From contig CM047430.1 in assembly GCA_026168455.1 (NCBI GenBank), positions 70,967,044 to 71,031,043 of the forward strand: a DNA stretch of 64,000 nt, given 5' to 3'. The notes below the pieces were generated by a model. The model had not been told where the DNA came from and ran no database searches. It worked only from the letters and a program-made list of their open reading frames with translations. Positions within the stretch are counted from its first letter, which is position 1; each line of letters begins with the position of its first letter. The position numbers and the translations under genes are program-made. Of the stretch, positions 49,405 to 62,500 are shown piece by piece. The DNA comes from Theocolax elegans. Its lineage: Eukaryota > Arthropoda > Insecta > Hymenoptera > Cerocephalidae.

Positions 49405-51526
49405 CTGATAAAAACTTTAATCAATTTATATTGACAATGTAACAATACCATTTGAAAAATCACTTTAAAAATGGAATTTTTAAAATATTAGTATTTTGAG
49501 TATATATAACATTTATTTTTTTTCAACAACGGGCCGAAACTGTCACTTTCGCTCCCGGCGCCCGAATCGCGAAGTTGGAATTTCGGCCTCGTTGTTGAAA
49601 AAAATAGTATACACACCACGGGAGGTAAAATGGCGACCCAATAGCACACGTTTGCCACCCTCGCCTTCGGCTCGGGGGGCAATTTACGTGTACTATAGGC
49701 TCACCAATACTTTACCTCCCTAGATGTGTAATATACTATATTTAACAATTATGTACGTATTGAAGAAAATTACGTTTCATTTGTTTTTAATTTTTAATTC
49801 AAATATGCCGTTAAAAGTAAAGCAAATTATAATGAAATATATCAGAAAGTACACAGACCGTTCATAAACATATTTATTAGAATAATGATATTGATTTCAT
49901 TTTCTTAATGTAAAAAAAACGTAAGAGATTTTTAAACTTTATAATTTGCCGTACGTATATTTTTGGATTACGTACTTAAGTTTCATTTCTCAGTAATTCG
50001 CGAAGAGAAAAAAAAAATGGTAACGACAGTTTTGAAAAGTTAACCGAAATTTCCTAATACATTTGGTGTATATACTGCAAGTATATCGGTAAATACGGTG
50101 AATTAATCGAAGAAGCCAAACGTTGGAAGGAAAAGAGAAAAGTAAAAAATAAATGAGCAACGATACCGATCGAGCATAACCAATTTTTAATTTATCAGAG
50201 GACGATTTGTCTTCCCGCGTGTATATATATATAGTCTCCTCTCGGCGATCGGTAGATCCCACACGCGGAGTGCAACGAAAACCGTCGACGCGGCGCATCT
50301 TTATGTGCATTCTCTCTTCGTTCTTTCGGTCCATCCGGGAGTGTATATATACACACGGTTCGATGATTCGATTCGTTTTATCGACGCTAATGAGAGCCGG
50401 GTTCCATCTCGCTATTACTTTGATCTCGGATCCTTTATTAACGCTCGACTAAACCTATATATGTATATATATAGATATAGGTATACACACACACGCACAT
50501 ATACATACATGTACACGTATAGACTATCGAGTTATAAGAAAACTCGCTTGCCCGAGAGAAACAGTGTATATATACATGACAAAAATATAAAAGACTCGGG
50601 GAAATATCATGGTTCGTCTCAGGTACACAAACGAAATTGGCCTTTCTATTCGGGTGGTTACCTATTAACGGAAAACCATTCGGCTTTTCTCTTGATTTAT
50701 GATATATACCCAGCTCGAAAGTAGTTAGGCGCCTCGGCCTCCGTAACGTGACTCGAAGAATTATATTCGTTAGTTTGCGGTTTCCTTTTGACGCCTTTTA
50801 CAATTTTTCGGCTACGAGTTTTCGCGCGGAACCACCGTTTCACCCTAAGATTTATTGGGATCGTTTTCCCGATCCGATACTTTCGTTACGTATGCGGGAA
50901 AAGAAAATTGGAAATTTTAATCTCCCTTACGGATTTTTAACGGATTTAGTAACCTTAATGAACGGTTTACCTTAATTGCGCTGCAGGAGTTTAGACTGTA
51001 CAATTAATTATATATATATTTATATGTGTTGCAACGTTTCGCTCAGGCTTTTAGATTGCGATGCTATAAAACGTTAAGCGCATTAAGAATAACGCACGCA
51101 CTTTTCAATCTTTTACATTTTATGCACTGTAAATATTCAATTTGCTATATTAATAGCTGGCCACTTGAAATGATCATTCTAATTCTTGCCTCGATGTACG
51201 CACTAATAATATTAACATACGTTAAATTGACAATTAAATAAAAATAAAGTTTTTTTATTTTGTCTAATAGATTATTTTAATAAATACGTCAAATTATACC
51301 TTTAATGAACATTTCGCAATTACGTGCTCGTGATAAAACTGACACTCAACTCGTTCTACATAAAAACGCATCAACGTATCTCTTTTAGCGATGCAAAAAA
51401 CTCTCCTCGTTATAAAACTATAGAATTTCCAAGACAATGCCGATTAAAAAGCCGATGTGAAAAATAAAAAAGTCACTTTGTAAGTCTGCTAGGATGAGCA
51501 ATAATCCCAAACCTTTAATACGTATA
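49405..51526 (+). repeat. Triplicated segment, copy C (head, core and tail)
   Basis: The only copy with head (49405-49947), core (49948-51428) and tail (51429-51526). The head carries an extra insertion at 49515-49740 that is missing from copy A. It ends in a CA microsatellite where B has a different continuation. Confidence 0.93.
49515..49740. mobile_element. Foldback insertion, about 225 bp, present only in copy C
   Basis: Comparison with copy A (near 46097) shows an insertion. Its first part (49515-49605) is an inverted repeat, TTTTTTTCAACAACG against CGTTGTTGAAAAAAA, with inner GGCCGAAA and TTTCGGCC. The second part (49605-49740) has imperfect inverted ends, TAGTATA and GGGAGGTAAA against TTTACCTCCC and TATACTA. 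It is GC-rich inside, unlike its host. There is no coding sequence. An ATTT word at both borders may be the target duplication. Confidence 0.75.
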
Positions 51527-53618
51527 CACACACACACACACACACTTTGATATTAATTTGGTGACTTACGGTCGACTCGTTCGTTTACGTGAAGTGAAAA
51601 CGATCCGAAGAGCGCCTCGTAAAAAAAGGTTAACTTTTTCTTTTTCTTATAACGTTTATTCGAACGTTCCTGCAAACGATGTAAGGGAAGTCCAAGTTTT
51701 ACAACCACAAAAATTAGCCCCTCGTTCTTTATACAGACAACGATCTGGGTGCAGTACATTTTGAATACATTCGAAACGTGTAAAAACAACGGGCCAGCTG
51801 TCTTAGATCGGGGTGAATTCGTTACGGTAATGAATTTTATAATCATTTGCAACCAAACGCACACGTGGCTAATCTATCACGGACACGTGTCTAGTAACTG
51901 TGAGAATCGAACGATATGCGGTATAGACATGCATATACACGAATAGGTAAAACAATATCTTTATACACGCACACGCGGTTACGTTCGAACGATTCATTAT
52001 TAGTTTTCGTTTGTGTACAATAAGATATAAATTCATCAATTATAATGGGAATCTTTTATGGATATGCGATATTCCATTGTTTACACATATGATTGAATTA
52101 TAATAGCTTCGTAGTTGCGTATATTATTATAATGCAAAATCGTAATTTATTACAATTTAAAACCGAAAGAAATACAATGCATGTATCGTTTTCGGTTGGT
52201 ACAGCATCGAGATGTGAGAATTGATTTACGAAAATCCAATTTCCGAAATACTATATGTATGTTATAAACGCGCCGTCGAACTGTCCATATGTGAGTATGT
52301 GCAGGGTATGTGTGTATATATACAAACCGCGGTATTGTGTTTTATATCTTGGCGCACGGAAACGCAGTGAGTGACCTCGATCGGAAGTGGTCGCAACTGC
52401 CGGTGCGATTACGAGATCGTAAATCAAAGGCTCCGAGGCGCGTCAGCGGTTCTTTGCCTCTTTTACTTCTAAGAAATCATATACTACCGCTTTCTTTTAC
52501 GATTACACTATGTTTTTATCGGTTACTCGATTCGACAAATTCAATACATTCATTATCGCACGTGACATATTCTGTATTATTTATATATACGCGATAGCGC
52601 ATACAAGTGTAACGTACACGCGTCTTCGAGTTAAACGTCATATACTTGTTTAAATTAACGTTTCTATTATTTTCGTTAAAATTACACGCGTTCCGAACGA
52701 AAGTATCGGTTATAACAAAGTAATTACGGCTCAAAGTATAAAAGTTACCATTTTCGAAATATGCATCTTACTTTTGCCGTTCTAAAAAGAAAAAAAAAAA
52801 AAGAAGAATTTATCGTACCGCAAGAAAAAGTTGTATATCATTAAAGAAGTTTAATGAGAATCGCCGTCAAGGGAGTTGGGTGAAGTAAAAAGGACCGTCA
52901 TACCTACTGTCGGTCGTAAATGTCATGCGATTTCGTAAGTCGCGAGAGATACCGCTGGCACCTGAGAAGAGAAGCCAAACGGAAAATGGGAGCACGCGCG
53001 CATCGTGACGCAACCCAATGCACGAGCGCAAACTCACACGGGAATCGAGGTAAAAACGAAAGAAAGAAAACCCTGTACAATCTGAGAAAAGAGAGCTGGA
53101 ATTTTTTTTTCCGTGTAATTTTCATGCGTGTCTTTATATATATATATGTATATAACTGTTAACGTAATGGAGAATGCAAACCTGTGTGAAAGTGGATTGA
53201 TATATTTTGAAGCGAAAAAATTATCGGGTATACGTTGATATTATTTATCTGCGTTTAACTTATAATGCACTTATTACGCATTTAAAACGATTCTAAAATT
53301 AAATTAAAGAATAAACTGGTTTATAAATCACATTTTTTTACAATACTACTCATAATGCGGTAATTTATGTCCGTCTATTAAAAATCATTTGTAACAATAT
53401 TTTCTTTTTTATTACAAATAAAAATTTTATTAATAATGAATTTATATTTATTTCCGTTATGCTTTATATTTGTTCAAAATAATTAAGTTCAAAGTACGTT
53501 GACTGGAAGAAATATTTTCAGGATAAATATGATATTCGTTAATTCTTTTAAGAAATAATGACTGAAGGAGTTTCAATTTTTGGCAAAATCCGAATTCAGA
53601 AGCACTTGATAATTCAAT
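51527..53618. other. Intron sequence; CpG-rich patches, no exon identified
   Basis: CG-richer stretches at about 51,560-51,960 and 52,260-52,620. The open frames in them do not resemble the Frizzled CRD or membrane segments and lack matching splice phase. No repeats beyond short microsatellites were seen. Confidence 0.45.
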
Positions 53619-53732
53619 AATAAGTAATTCTACAAAGTTCCAGCTCAATACAACACAGGATGATTTTTCGGTGCAGAAATTTTTCAGGATGTCAATGTTG
53701 TATTGACCTAGAACTTTGTAGAATTACTTATT
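53619..53732. repeat. Long hairpin: 37-bp arms with two mismatches, 40-base loop
   Basis: The left arm 53619-53655 begins AATAAGTAATTCTACAAAGT and the right arm 53696-53732 is its complement except at two positions near the middle (CAG-C against CTAGG). A transcript would fold into a strong stem loop. It may be a MITE relic or a hairpin RNA source; the arms are longer than in a usual pre-miRNA. Confidence 0.75.
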
Positions 53733-56700
53733 TAATTAACTAGTTTTTTTGTATTCAGATTTTGTATACAATTGCGTATTTTTTAAAAAATGTAAAAATT
53801 ATCTTTAATTATAATTATGTTTATAAATCCACAAAATTCGCGGTTGTTTTAACCTAAGCAAGCATCTCTCAAAAATAGAAAGAAACGAGCAACCGTCAGT
53901 TGAAGCAAAAAGTACAATTAAAAGAGGTAAAAAGAGGTATATATACGGAACGAAGTCACGCGTGTATACATCAAGACCGTGTGTACGAGCGCGCGCGGGT
54001 AAGAAAAAGTTTTATTGCAGGTGAGCGTTCGCGCGAGTGTAACGTCGATAAGCCATCAAAAGTGCCGCGAGCTCATTTGCGAGGCCGCCGGCGGTTCCGT
54101 TGTAAATCATCCGTCCAAGTGATAACGTCGATATGTATATATACATATATATTCTAACGGACGCATGGCCCGTGACTTTGCGAACGAAGATAACCGCGAC
54201 AGGAGATATTTTCGTTTATTACGGCGCTCACATGTTATTTATATATATATATATATATAGACGCGTCTGAAGTCTAATTGTTTTGTTACGCCCGCGTGCG
54301 ACTATCGCAAAGTCTCGTTTCTCCTCTTTTTTTCTATGCCGCGCTGTTTGTATATGATTACGAGTGATGGATTTATTGCGCGCACTTGGATTATTGGTGA
54401 TATTAGAACATTTCGACGCGATTTCAGTTTACACGAATCTATTCGGATAGTTTTTAACCAATCGGTATGTCATAGGCATGTGTTTTATTGTACATATTTT
54501 ATCGTTATTATTTCAAGTTGCGTAGAGAGCAAGAATTTCTTAATTTTATTTAATACTATTTTTCTTTGAGCATTACGGCACTTAAATTAAAGGGATTTAC
54601 TTTTAATATCCCGAAAATTGTATAATGGAACTAGAAATATTTGAACGAAATTCGTACATGTTGCCTGGATAATGTACAAGAAGCTCATACAGATGTTTGA
54701 AATAGTAATTTTAAAAATAATTATTCATTAAATAATGACTGTCGATAACAATTAAGTATACAAAACTTACTCAAAAATATCAATCATCTACTGATGAAAA
54801 TATTTTAAAAAATGCATAGATGATGTCTAAAACAAGAACCTTGGACGAAAAGATTTCAAATAAAAAAAACCTATTCTCAATTAACCAATAAATAGAGATA
54901 GTGATTTTGATATCGTATTTTCTTATTATAAAAAAAGCTTTATAAGTGTATAATATATATAATACACTTTACTCCATGTACACAGTAACTGTTAACGCTT
55001 TGAAAAACATTCATCCGTCACATACAAAGTTTGTACTTTAAAATACCCAAGTTGTGAAAGAAGGATTTTCAAATAAGTGTAAGTAAAAAACTGTTAAAAA
55101 ATTCATAGTAGACATATATACATATGCACGTAGCCATAAAAGCAAGAAAGAATCGCTCGATTTCCGTGGGCTTTGCTCGTGGTATTATTTAAAGAGCCGA
55201 AGAGTGGCTTGTTTGCTCAGCATACCGCGTATATATATGTATACGAAAGCTTTGATCTTTCTTCCCTGGGTGATTTGTGCGTACCGCGAGAACGCGCGAA
55301 CTTAAGCGTCAAAAATGAATATAATCAAAAGTGTCGAGGGTGATATACTTTTAATTTTATAATCGCCACGGATCGTTTGTTTCTTTGGAATATATATACA
55401 CGAGGCACTTGAGAGCGCTTCTTCTTTTTTTTTCCTCTCTCTCTCGTTTGTACTTCTTTCATTGATTTGGACATTACAAGGGTCTCGCGAGTGATGGTGA
55501 AAGATGTGCCAAAAATATTTTGGTTAATCTTAGAGTACGACGGTGTAGAAACGGTGTTGAAACCCAGCTATTGGTGGATTTACGTGTTAATGGATACGGG
55601 TTATTTTCGTTTTGTATTTAACTGTTTCAGGTACTCTTGACGTGCTAAGATATTTATAATGTATATACGCCGCTCGATCGATCGTAACGAAAATACGTGT
55701 ATACACGTTTTAAAATAATTGTAGGTGTACACAATGAAATATAATACATTTAACGAGATATACGGGAATTAATACCGCGTAAAAGACACATCTGCGTAAA
55801 TGATTACCAAAAAGATCGCAAAGGAACGAAGAGAAATATTGATTGGCGAGAGTTAATGAACGTTCCGGCAACAAATCATCCGGAGACGTAACTTACGCAA
55901 TCACGATATACGTCAAAGAATAATAAAAAGATCGGGACCTCTCGCAGAAGCTAGTCAAACCATAAACCATTTCCGTCGTATCTTTTAACTTTCTGACAAC
56001 TCAATGCCCGCACACCAAGGTAAAGATCGTATGCGCGCGGGCGCTCGTCACCACGCGGTAAACCCTTTAAAATTCCGGCGACCTTCGTCGTTGTGAGCTT
56101 TTGTCATGCAAATCATGGACGGCCCCCGCACATCGTGATTTGAAATCCAAGTTCTATGTTGCCACCGGGAGTCGTATATACGTTATATACTCAGCTGTCC
56201 CGTCGCTTCGCTTTTCGTATCAAAGCTACTTCTTTTGTTTCTTCCTCCTTCTTATTTCTCGTTATATGCGCGCACGCACTTCTTACTCGATTTTATTATA
56301 TATCCTGTGCGCGCATCATTTTAGTCTCGCGGCTTCCCTTCGGAAAGCCCGGCCGGCGTTGAGCCTTTGCTCGTTTCTCAAAAGTGACTTTTAGTGGATG
56401 CTCGTGCTGAATTCGTTTTATCCTCCTCCGAAGGCAATTACTTGTAGCTATTTGTCACTTATTATTATACTTCTAATTCAACTGCTCGTTCTTTTTTTTT
56501 TTCGTTTTATTTTATTTCCTTCGTGATTTATCGGTTAAAGAATCCAACAATGCCTCGGTTACGGACGCCGCAATCTTGGTCCCGCGATGGGGATTGTAAT
56601 AATTAGTTTTTCGTAATTTATCGACCTCCGTATAAAAGTTTAGCGACGCCGCGATACGTCGACCGTATCAACAATTTTGCGCGAAATTTGCAAAAGCTAT

Positions 56701-59031
56701 ATACATACGTGACAATGACCGTTCACAGCTAATTACAAAGCTTACATTGACGCCCGCAAAGAATAAAAAAAAAGTAATTCGAAACGCTTATACACTTGAA
56801 AATGAGACACGATATAAAGTGTCACTGCGTGGCGATCTCATTCCGAAAGTTTACGTGACACTTTGTGCGTTGGGGAATCACGTGGTTCCTTTGATGGCAC
56901 CCGCGAAAATTAGCCTTCGCGGAACGGGCGCGCAAAATTTCCGCCCGGACACCGGCTGTTTAAGTCGTTCGATGATTTATAGACGTCTTTACTTTTTCTT
57001 TTTTTTTTTCTCTCTCTCTTACTTCTCTTTACCCTATGAGCGTCAGGCACTCGAAGCTAACACTTTTTGTCTCGCTGTGAAATGTATATAATAAGTCTAC
57101 GTGGGCGAGAAAGCGCGCGCGCGCTTACCTTATGCAGTCTATACCTCTTTTTTTCTTTGCTTGCCTAAGGTCAGACGAGTGTATTACTTTTCCTTTGATG
57201 TAATTATTAGCCGACGCTATATACATATATATACTTATATTCTTATCCTCTTCGTTATTGTACATTTCGCAATGTTTACGTGAATCTTAATTATTCCAGT
57301 ATTATGGAATTTTTACGGTTCGTGAATTCATATATAGGTACATTTACTTGTTAAAGTTATTGAAATTATTTTTTTATAATTATCGTAAATGGATGAAATA
57401 TTTTTCTTTATATAATAAACCCGCGATGCGAAATCAAAATGTATAAACAAGATACCGTTTTCATATACTGGGAAAAAATATAGATCAATCGATAGTACAC
57501 ATATGGGAAACTAACAAAATACACAAACTATAAATATGTATACACACGTAGAGAGAGTGAGAGAGAGAGAGAATTGTCTATTTAAATATACTCATAGCAT
57601 AAGAGCCAATAACCCTGGCAGTGCTCGGTATGTGTTTAACGCGTATATTTCAAGTGGCGTAAAACGAAGGCACCAAGTTTGAACGACAAAACGAGCAAGC
57701 GAAAGCAAGATACACAGCCTGTGCACAATGTGTATACACGCGGGTAAAAGGGCCAGCTGCTTCGTCGTCGCGCGGGTGCCACTCGGTTCTCCTTCTCCTT
57801 CTCTCTCTCTCTCTCTCTCTCTCTCGGTTACTCGCGCGCGCTAGACGTCGTTTTCGAGTCATTATTTTGAAAGCCCGGTAGAAACGAGTCCGCGAATGGG
57901 GACGTTTTCCTAGTTTCTCCCGCTTGCCCTTTGGAATTTCTTATATTTATGGACCGGTTGACGTACGTACGTCTTGTGTCCATGGCGTCTACAATGACTT
58001 TTTCTCTTCCTACCCGGTATTTTGAACGGGTTGTGATTTTCGATGACATTCTTAACGTGCTTTCCTAAATATACTCTGTACGTTTGAAGTATTCGCGTTC
58101 TCATTTGACATTTCCAGTTGTTTCGTGAAACGCGTAATCTATTCCCATTTTTAAGTTAGTTACGCGTGTAAATAACAAATTTTTATCATAAACCAGGTAT
58201 TCTTAAAGGCGTAATCCACCGTTGCAACAACATTGATGGACGTCCCATTAGCGGTCGCAACCTACCATTACTAATGAACTCTCGTTGTATACGTTGTGCA
58301 CCCTTTCAAAAATTTCCAACGATATACATGAGTGAGAAAAAAATGCCAGCACCGCCGTTAACGGACACCGCGAGAAAAATATTTGCGATCTCGTCGTAAC
58401 CGCGATGTCATAAAGATACAACTAGGGCACGTTCTCGAAGCGTACTTTGAGAAAAAGAGAAGGAAGATCTCGCTTACCGAAATATATAATAACGCTCGCA
58501 ATTAGCCGAGAAAGAGAGAAAACAATTACTCGCCGCGGCTCGTTTCATCGTAAGTCCGATCAATTAACGCCCCAAGGAGTCACGCGCGAACTTTATTACA
58601 ACCTACTGTTACGAAGGGATATACCTATTTTTTTTTATGAGTTTGATTATTAGCACAAGAATATATTGTAAATTAGATTAAAAAAAGATTTTTATATTGT
58701 TACGGATTTCTTATAGAGCGTTGTTGAACGTATTGTATGTGTTACGATTAATCAACGTCTTATGATAAAGTTGTATCATTTGTTACGTTTAACATTTTTC
58801 TCTTTCTCTCCCTCTCTCTCTCTCGTAATTATTTACACCAAGTGCCACGTTGGGGCTTTTAATTAGACTTTATAAAAGTGTAGGAAGCTCGTCGTATACT
58901 CTGAAATGATTAACTAAAGATTTCTTAGTTTGATTAATAATTGTATATATAATCTATTCTTATACGTTTATCGTGGGTTAGCTCCTTAATGTTATCAATT
59001 TTTTTAGTCTTGCAGTTAACGCGAGTAGTAT

Positions 59032-59066
<35 letters not shown>

Positions 59067-59373
59067 CTATTATATGTACATGTACACGAAAATTATACGT
59101 AGCGGCTGTACATTGAGTGTATCCTAATTATACAATGTAAATGACATTGCAGTATTTCAATTTAATTCATTATTTATACGCGTATTTCTAATAATGTTAT
59201 TACACTACTAGAAAAAGTTTTACTTGAAGTATAGTATTGTAAATAACATATTCATCATGTGGAGAGAAATGTTGTATCATAATTAGTATACTGTTTAGTA
59301 ATGAGTGTACAGACTGCTACGATACAAAAAAGTGCAATGTTACGTAGTAAAATATTTAATACGATTATATTAA
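53733..59373. other. Intron sequence; microsatellites and CpG-rich patches, no exon identified
   Basis: Notable only for a TA tract at 54240-54259, a CpG-rich patch at 53,980-54,120, GA at 57551-57572, CT at 57797-57825, CG-rich sequence at 56,020-57,140 and the TA tract at 59034-59062. Open frames of up to 114 codons do not resemble known proteins. Confidence 0.5.
59034..59062. repeat. (TA)n microsatellite
   Basis: Uninterrupted TA repeat of about 14 units. Confidence 0.9.
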
Positions 59374-59563
59374 CCCTTCAACTCTCTTAGATTTTCTCTT
59401 GTGTAGCATACATTTAAATAATATATGTAAAAATTGGTTTTAACTGTTTTCAATTTACCGGACAAGTTTATTAAATATTTTTCAGTAATTTTTCTTGATT
59501 GAAAAAAACGTATAGCATCCACAAATACTGCTTTATTTGAAATTTAAAGTATTGAGTTGAGGG
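59374..59563. mobile_element. Possible piggyBac-type MITE, 190 bp
   Basis: The left end TTAA|CCCTTCAACTC and the right end GAGTTGAGGG|TTAT are near-complementary, and the left flank is TTAA, the piggyBac target. The right flank has TTAT, so one base would have mutated. No coding sequence. The inverted ends are only 10-11 bp with one indel. Confidence 0.45.
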
Positions 59564-62500
59564 TTATAATCTTTGTGTTACAACAATACTAGTAAATTTT
59601 ATTATAAAGTATATTAATTTTATTGATCCTGACAGTGCGTACCATCATTATTTCTAAATAATATACTATTTCTCAGTGGAATATTTTTTCTTGATGATTA
59701 ATATTATATACAAAAAAGAAACTTAATAATAAATTCAATAAAATATTTGTCTGTATACACAATCGTAAACTAATATTCGTTGATAACTAATATTTGAAAA
59801 TTTTAAAAAACATTTTATTGAATTTACTGAATATTTTTCAGTGCACAATTTCCAATTATAAATGGTATGTAACATATTTATAATAATTAGTTTAAAAAAT
59901 ATTTAGTAGCCAATTTTCTCGGTTTCTTTATCGCTTCATCTCCTTCATCTTTCTCTCGTCCCATAAGTGTACACTCTTCATCTTTATAAGCTTACATCGC
60001 GTCTCGACGTCGCGTCGCTCACACGTATGTAAATATATGTGTATAGATATATACGCGACGATCGCGTGGCTCGAGGTATACCCGGCATGTGCATGCGATA
60101 AAAACCGAGTAACCACGTGTGTACCCCGAGGTTCACAAAGTTCAAGCGTATACGTACCGAGTTGGATCTCCCGGAAAACCAGAAAAAGAAAAGAGAGTCA
60201 ACGACTTTAACTGCTTTTGACGTTTAGTATTTGGTTTTTAAGATTTATTATTATTAGTTTTACCATTGTCAACTTACGCCCGTCGATGTTATTCATTATT
60301 CCGTCTACGCTAATGAAATTTGAATTTAATTCATGGTTTAATTGATTATTCAGGTTTATATTATTTTCCTGTTTATGTATAGAATAGTCATTGGCATGCA
60401 GTCATTTTAATTTAATTTTTTCAATGTTTGTAATTTTTAATTAAATTATACCATCTGTATGCGTGTTTCAGTAAACAAACTTAGCATGTATATATATTTG
60501 CGATAAATAACAAATAGTTAGGTCTCGGTGATTTACCCGATCTAATTACTGTAAATTCCTGACCGATGAGAGAGTTAGAGAGAGAGAGGAGAGGAGTGGA
60601 GAAGAAAAAAAAGAACGCATCGCAATTATACAAGCGATTAACCTGAATACCCCGATGTCTACGCGCAGCGAAGAAAAGAAGAGGAGCCACGATAAAAGAC
60701 AATTCGTTAATTCCGCAAAATTAAACTCGAAGAAAGCGGACAACCCGACGATTTCTGTGCCGGTCGAATCGCGGAGGACTCGACTCGTCAGGAAGAAAAG
60801 AAGAAAAAAAGTTTATATATGTATATCTGTGTGTGTGTGTGTGTATATATATATACATATACGTCGAGTCAGTCGTCGTCAAGTTGTCTCTTTTCCCTCA
60901 CCCTCGCTTCACCGGAGAGCCGAGAGGTTCAAAAGCGACCGCCTTAATGTTATTACGATAATAAAACCGAACGAGCTCGGCTATATGGACGTCAAGTGAG
61001 CAAGAGAGAGAGGTGCTATAAATACCTTATACACGCACACACACACACACACACACACACCTAGACGTGTATACGTGAAAGTGCACGCACGTACACTCAC
61101 TCGACGAATCGTTATCCATCTCTATATCTCTCCAAGACTTGAACTTGTATCCTTCGCAACTGAGGAAAATGCGAGCGTAGGAGTTGCTGCTCGCACGAGG
61201 AGATCTTGAAGAAGAATCGCCGCTACTTCTTCTTGCACACGTTGATAATTAAGAGTACCTCTGCGTCTCTGACATCTGACGAGCTGCGAATCATTCTTTC
61301 TTTCTTTTTTTCTTCGTCTTCGACTTTGTGAAATTCCTCCTATTTTTATATTCTCTTTTAAATCTTTTAGGCTTTCCAGGACTACGTGCTTTTGAAATTT
61401 ATATTAAAGCGCATAATACACTTAATATTTATTTACGCGCAGTGGCTCTCTAATACTTGTAAGAATTTAATACAATATATCACGAAAGTGAAATTTCACA
61501 CCGACCGCATAAATTAGATTATTTGCACTTTTCGCGTTTTTAATTTTCATTATCCCTTCGTGTGATATGCGGTAATTCGATGAAGGAAAAAAAAAGAGAT
61601 AAAGTAAAGTAGAAATTTTAACTCGTAAAATACGTTAAATTACATTTTGAAATTGTCGTTTGAGAAAGAATAATTTAGATAACGCGAGGATTTTAACACA
61701 TGACTATAAATTATTCGGTCACCCTTCCGGTTAAACCACCACGACGAAAAAGAGACGGAATCTCGCGATCGCTCGCTAATTTGACTACGGAATCAAGCGT
61801 GAATTCGCTTCCAATTAATCAGCGTACGAGAGGCTTGATTTTTCGGAAGATCATTTTATACAGGGAGAATAAAAGTACCGGTGGAAAGACGTAAAAAGCC
61901 ATTACCATGTACAGAATACGATGTGTAATAATGTTTCTTTAATAGTATCCATTAGCTTTACAAATTACATTTCACTATACGTGTATAAAAGTAAATGTAA
62001 TTTTCAACTATTCTATAAAAAATTTTATACACGTTCAAATAGGTTTTAATGTTAAGATATAATTAAATTTAGTCGATCGTGTAAATTATCGATGCGTACA
62101 TAATGTGCAGTATATCCACCAAGATTCAAAATTTCGTGTACACTTTATATACAAACTTGTGTACATATACGTTTGATAAATTCTACAAGGAACATCGAGT
62201 GGACGATAAGCACATATCGACGGACGACGACGGCGAAAATTCACTGACAAACAGGAAGCGGCTTCCTCTCGAAAAGTTTGAAAAATAAAAAACGCGTATA
62301 CGCATATACCAAAGAGGATTATATTAAACGTTGGACTCGTCGACCACGCACGACGACTTTCGTACGTTCTCCTGCATCAGGTTTACGCGATCATCGAAGC
62401 GTGCGCGCGACAACATCCTTGCAAAGTCGATCGGGAGCCGCGTGCACGCGGCGATCATCAAACGTACCTTGGCCTTAATGCGATTTTCTTGTCGCAAAGT

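Noticed and set aside
46337..50724. Frames of 60-139 codons present in three copies
   Set aside because: Their repetition follows the triplicated DNA. Indels shift them between copies without compensation, so there is no sign of coding constraint.
52310..52597. Possible second Frizzled exon in the CpG-rich patch
   Set aside because: The frame shows none of the remaining CRD cysteine pattern and no acceptor-donor pair in the required phase.
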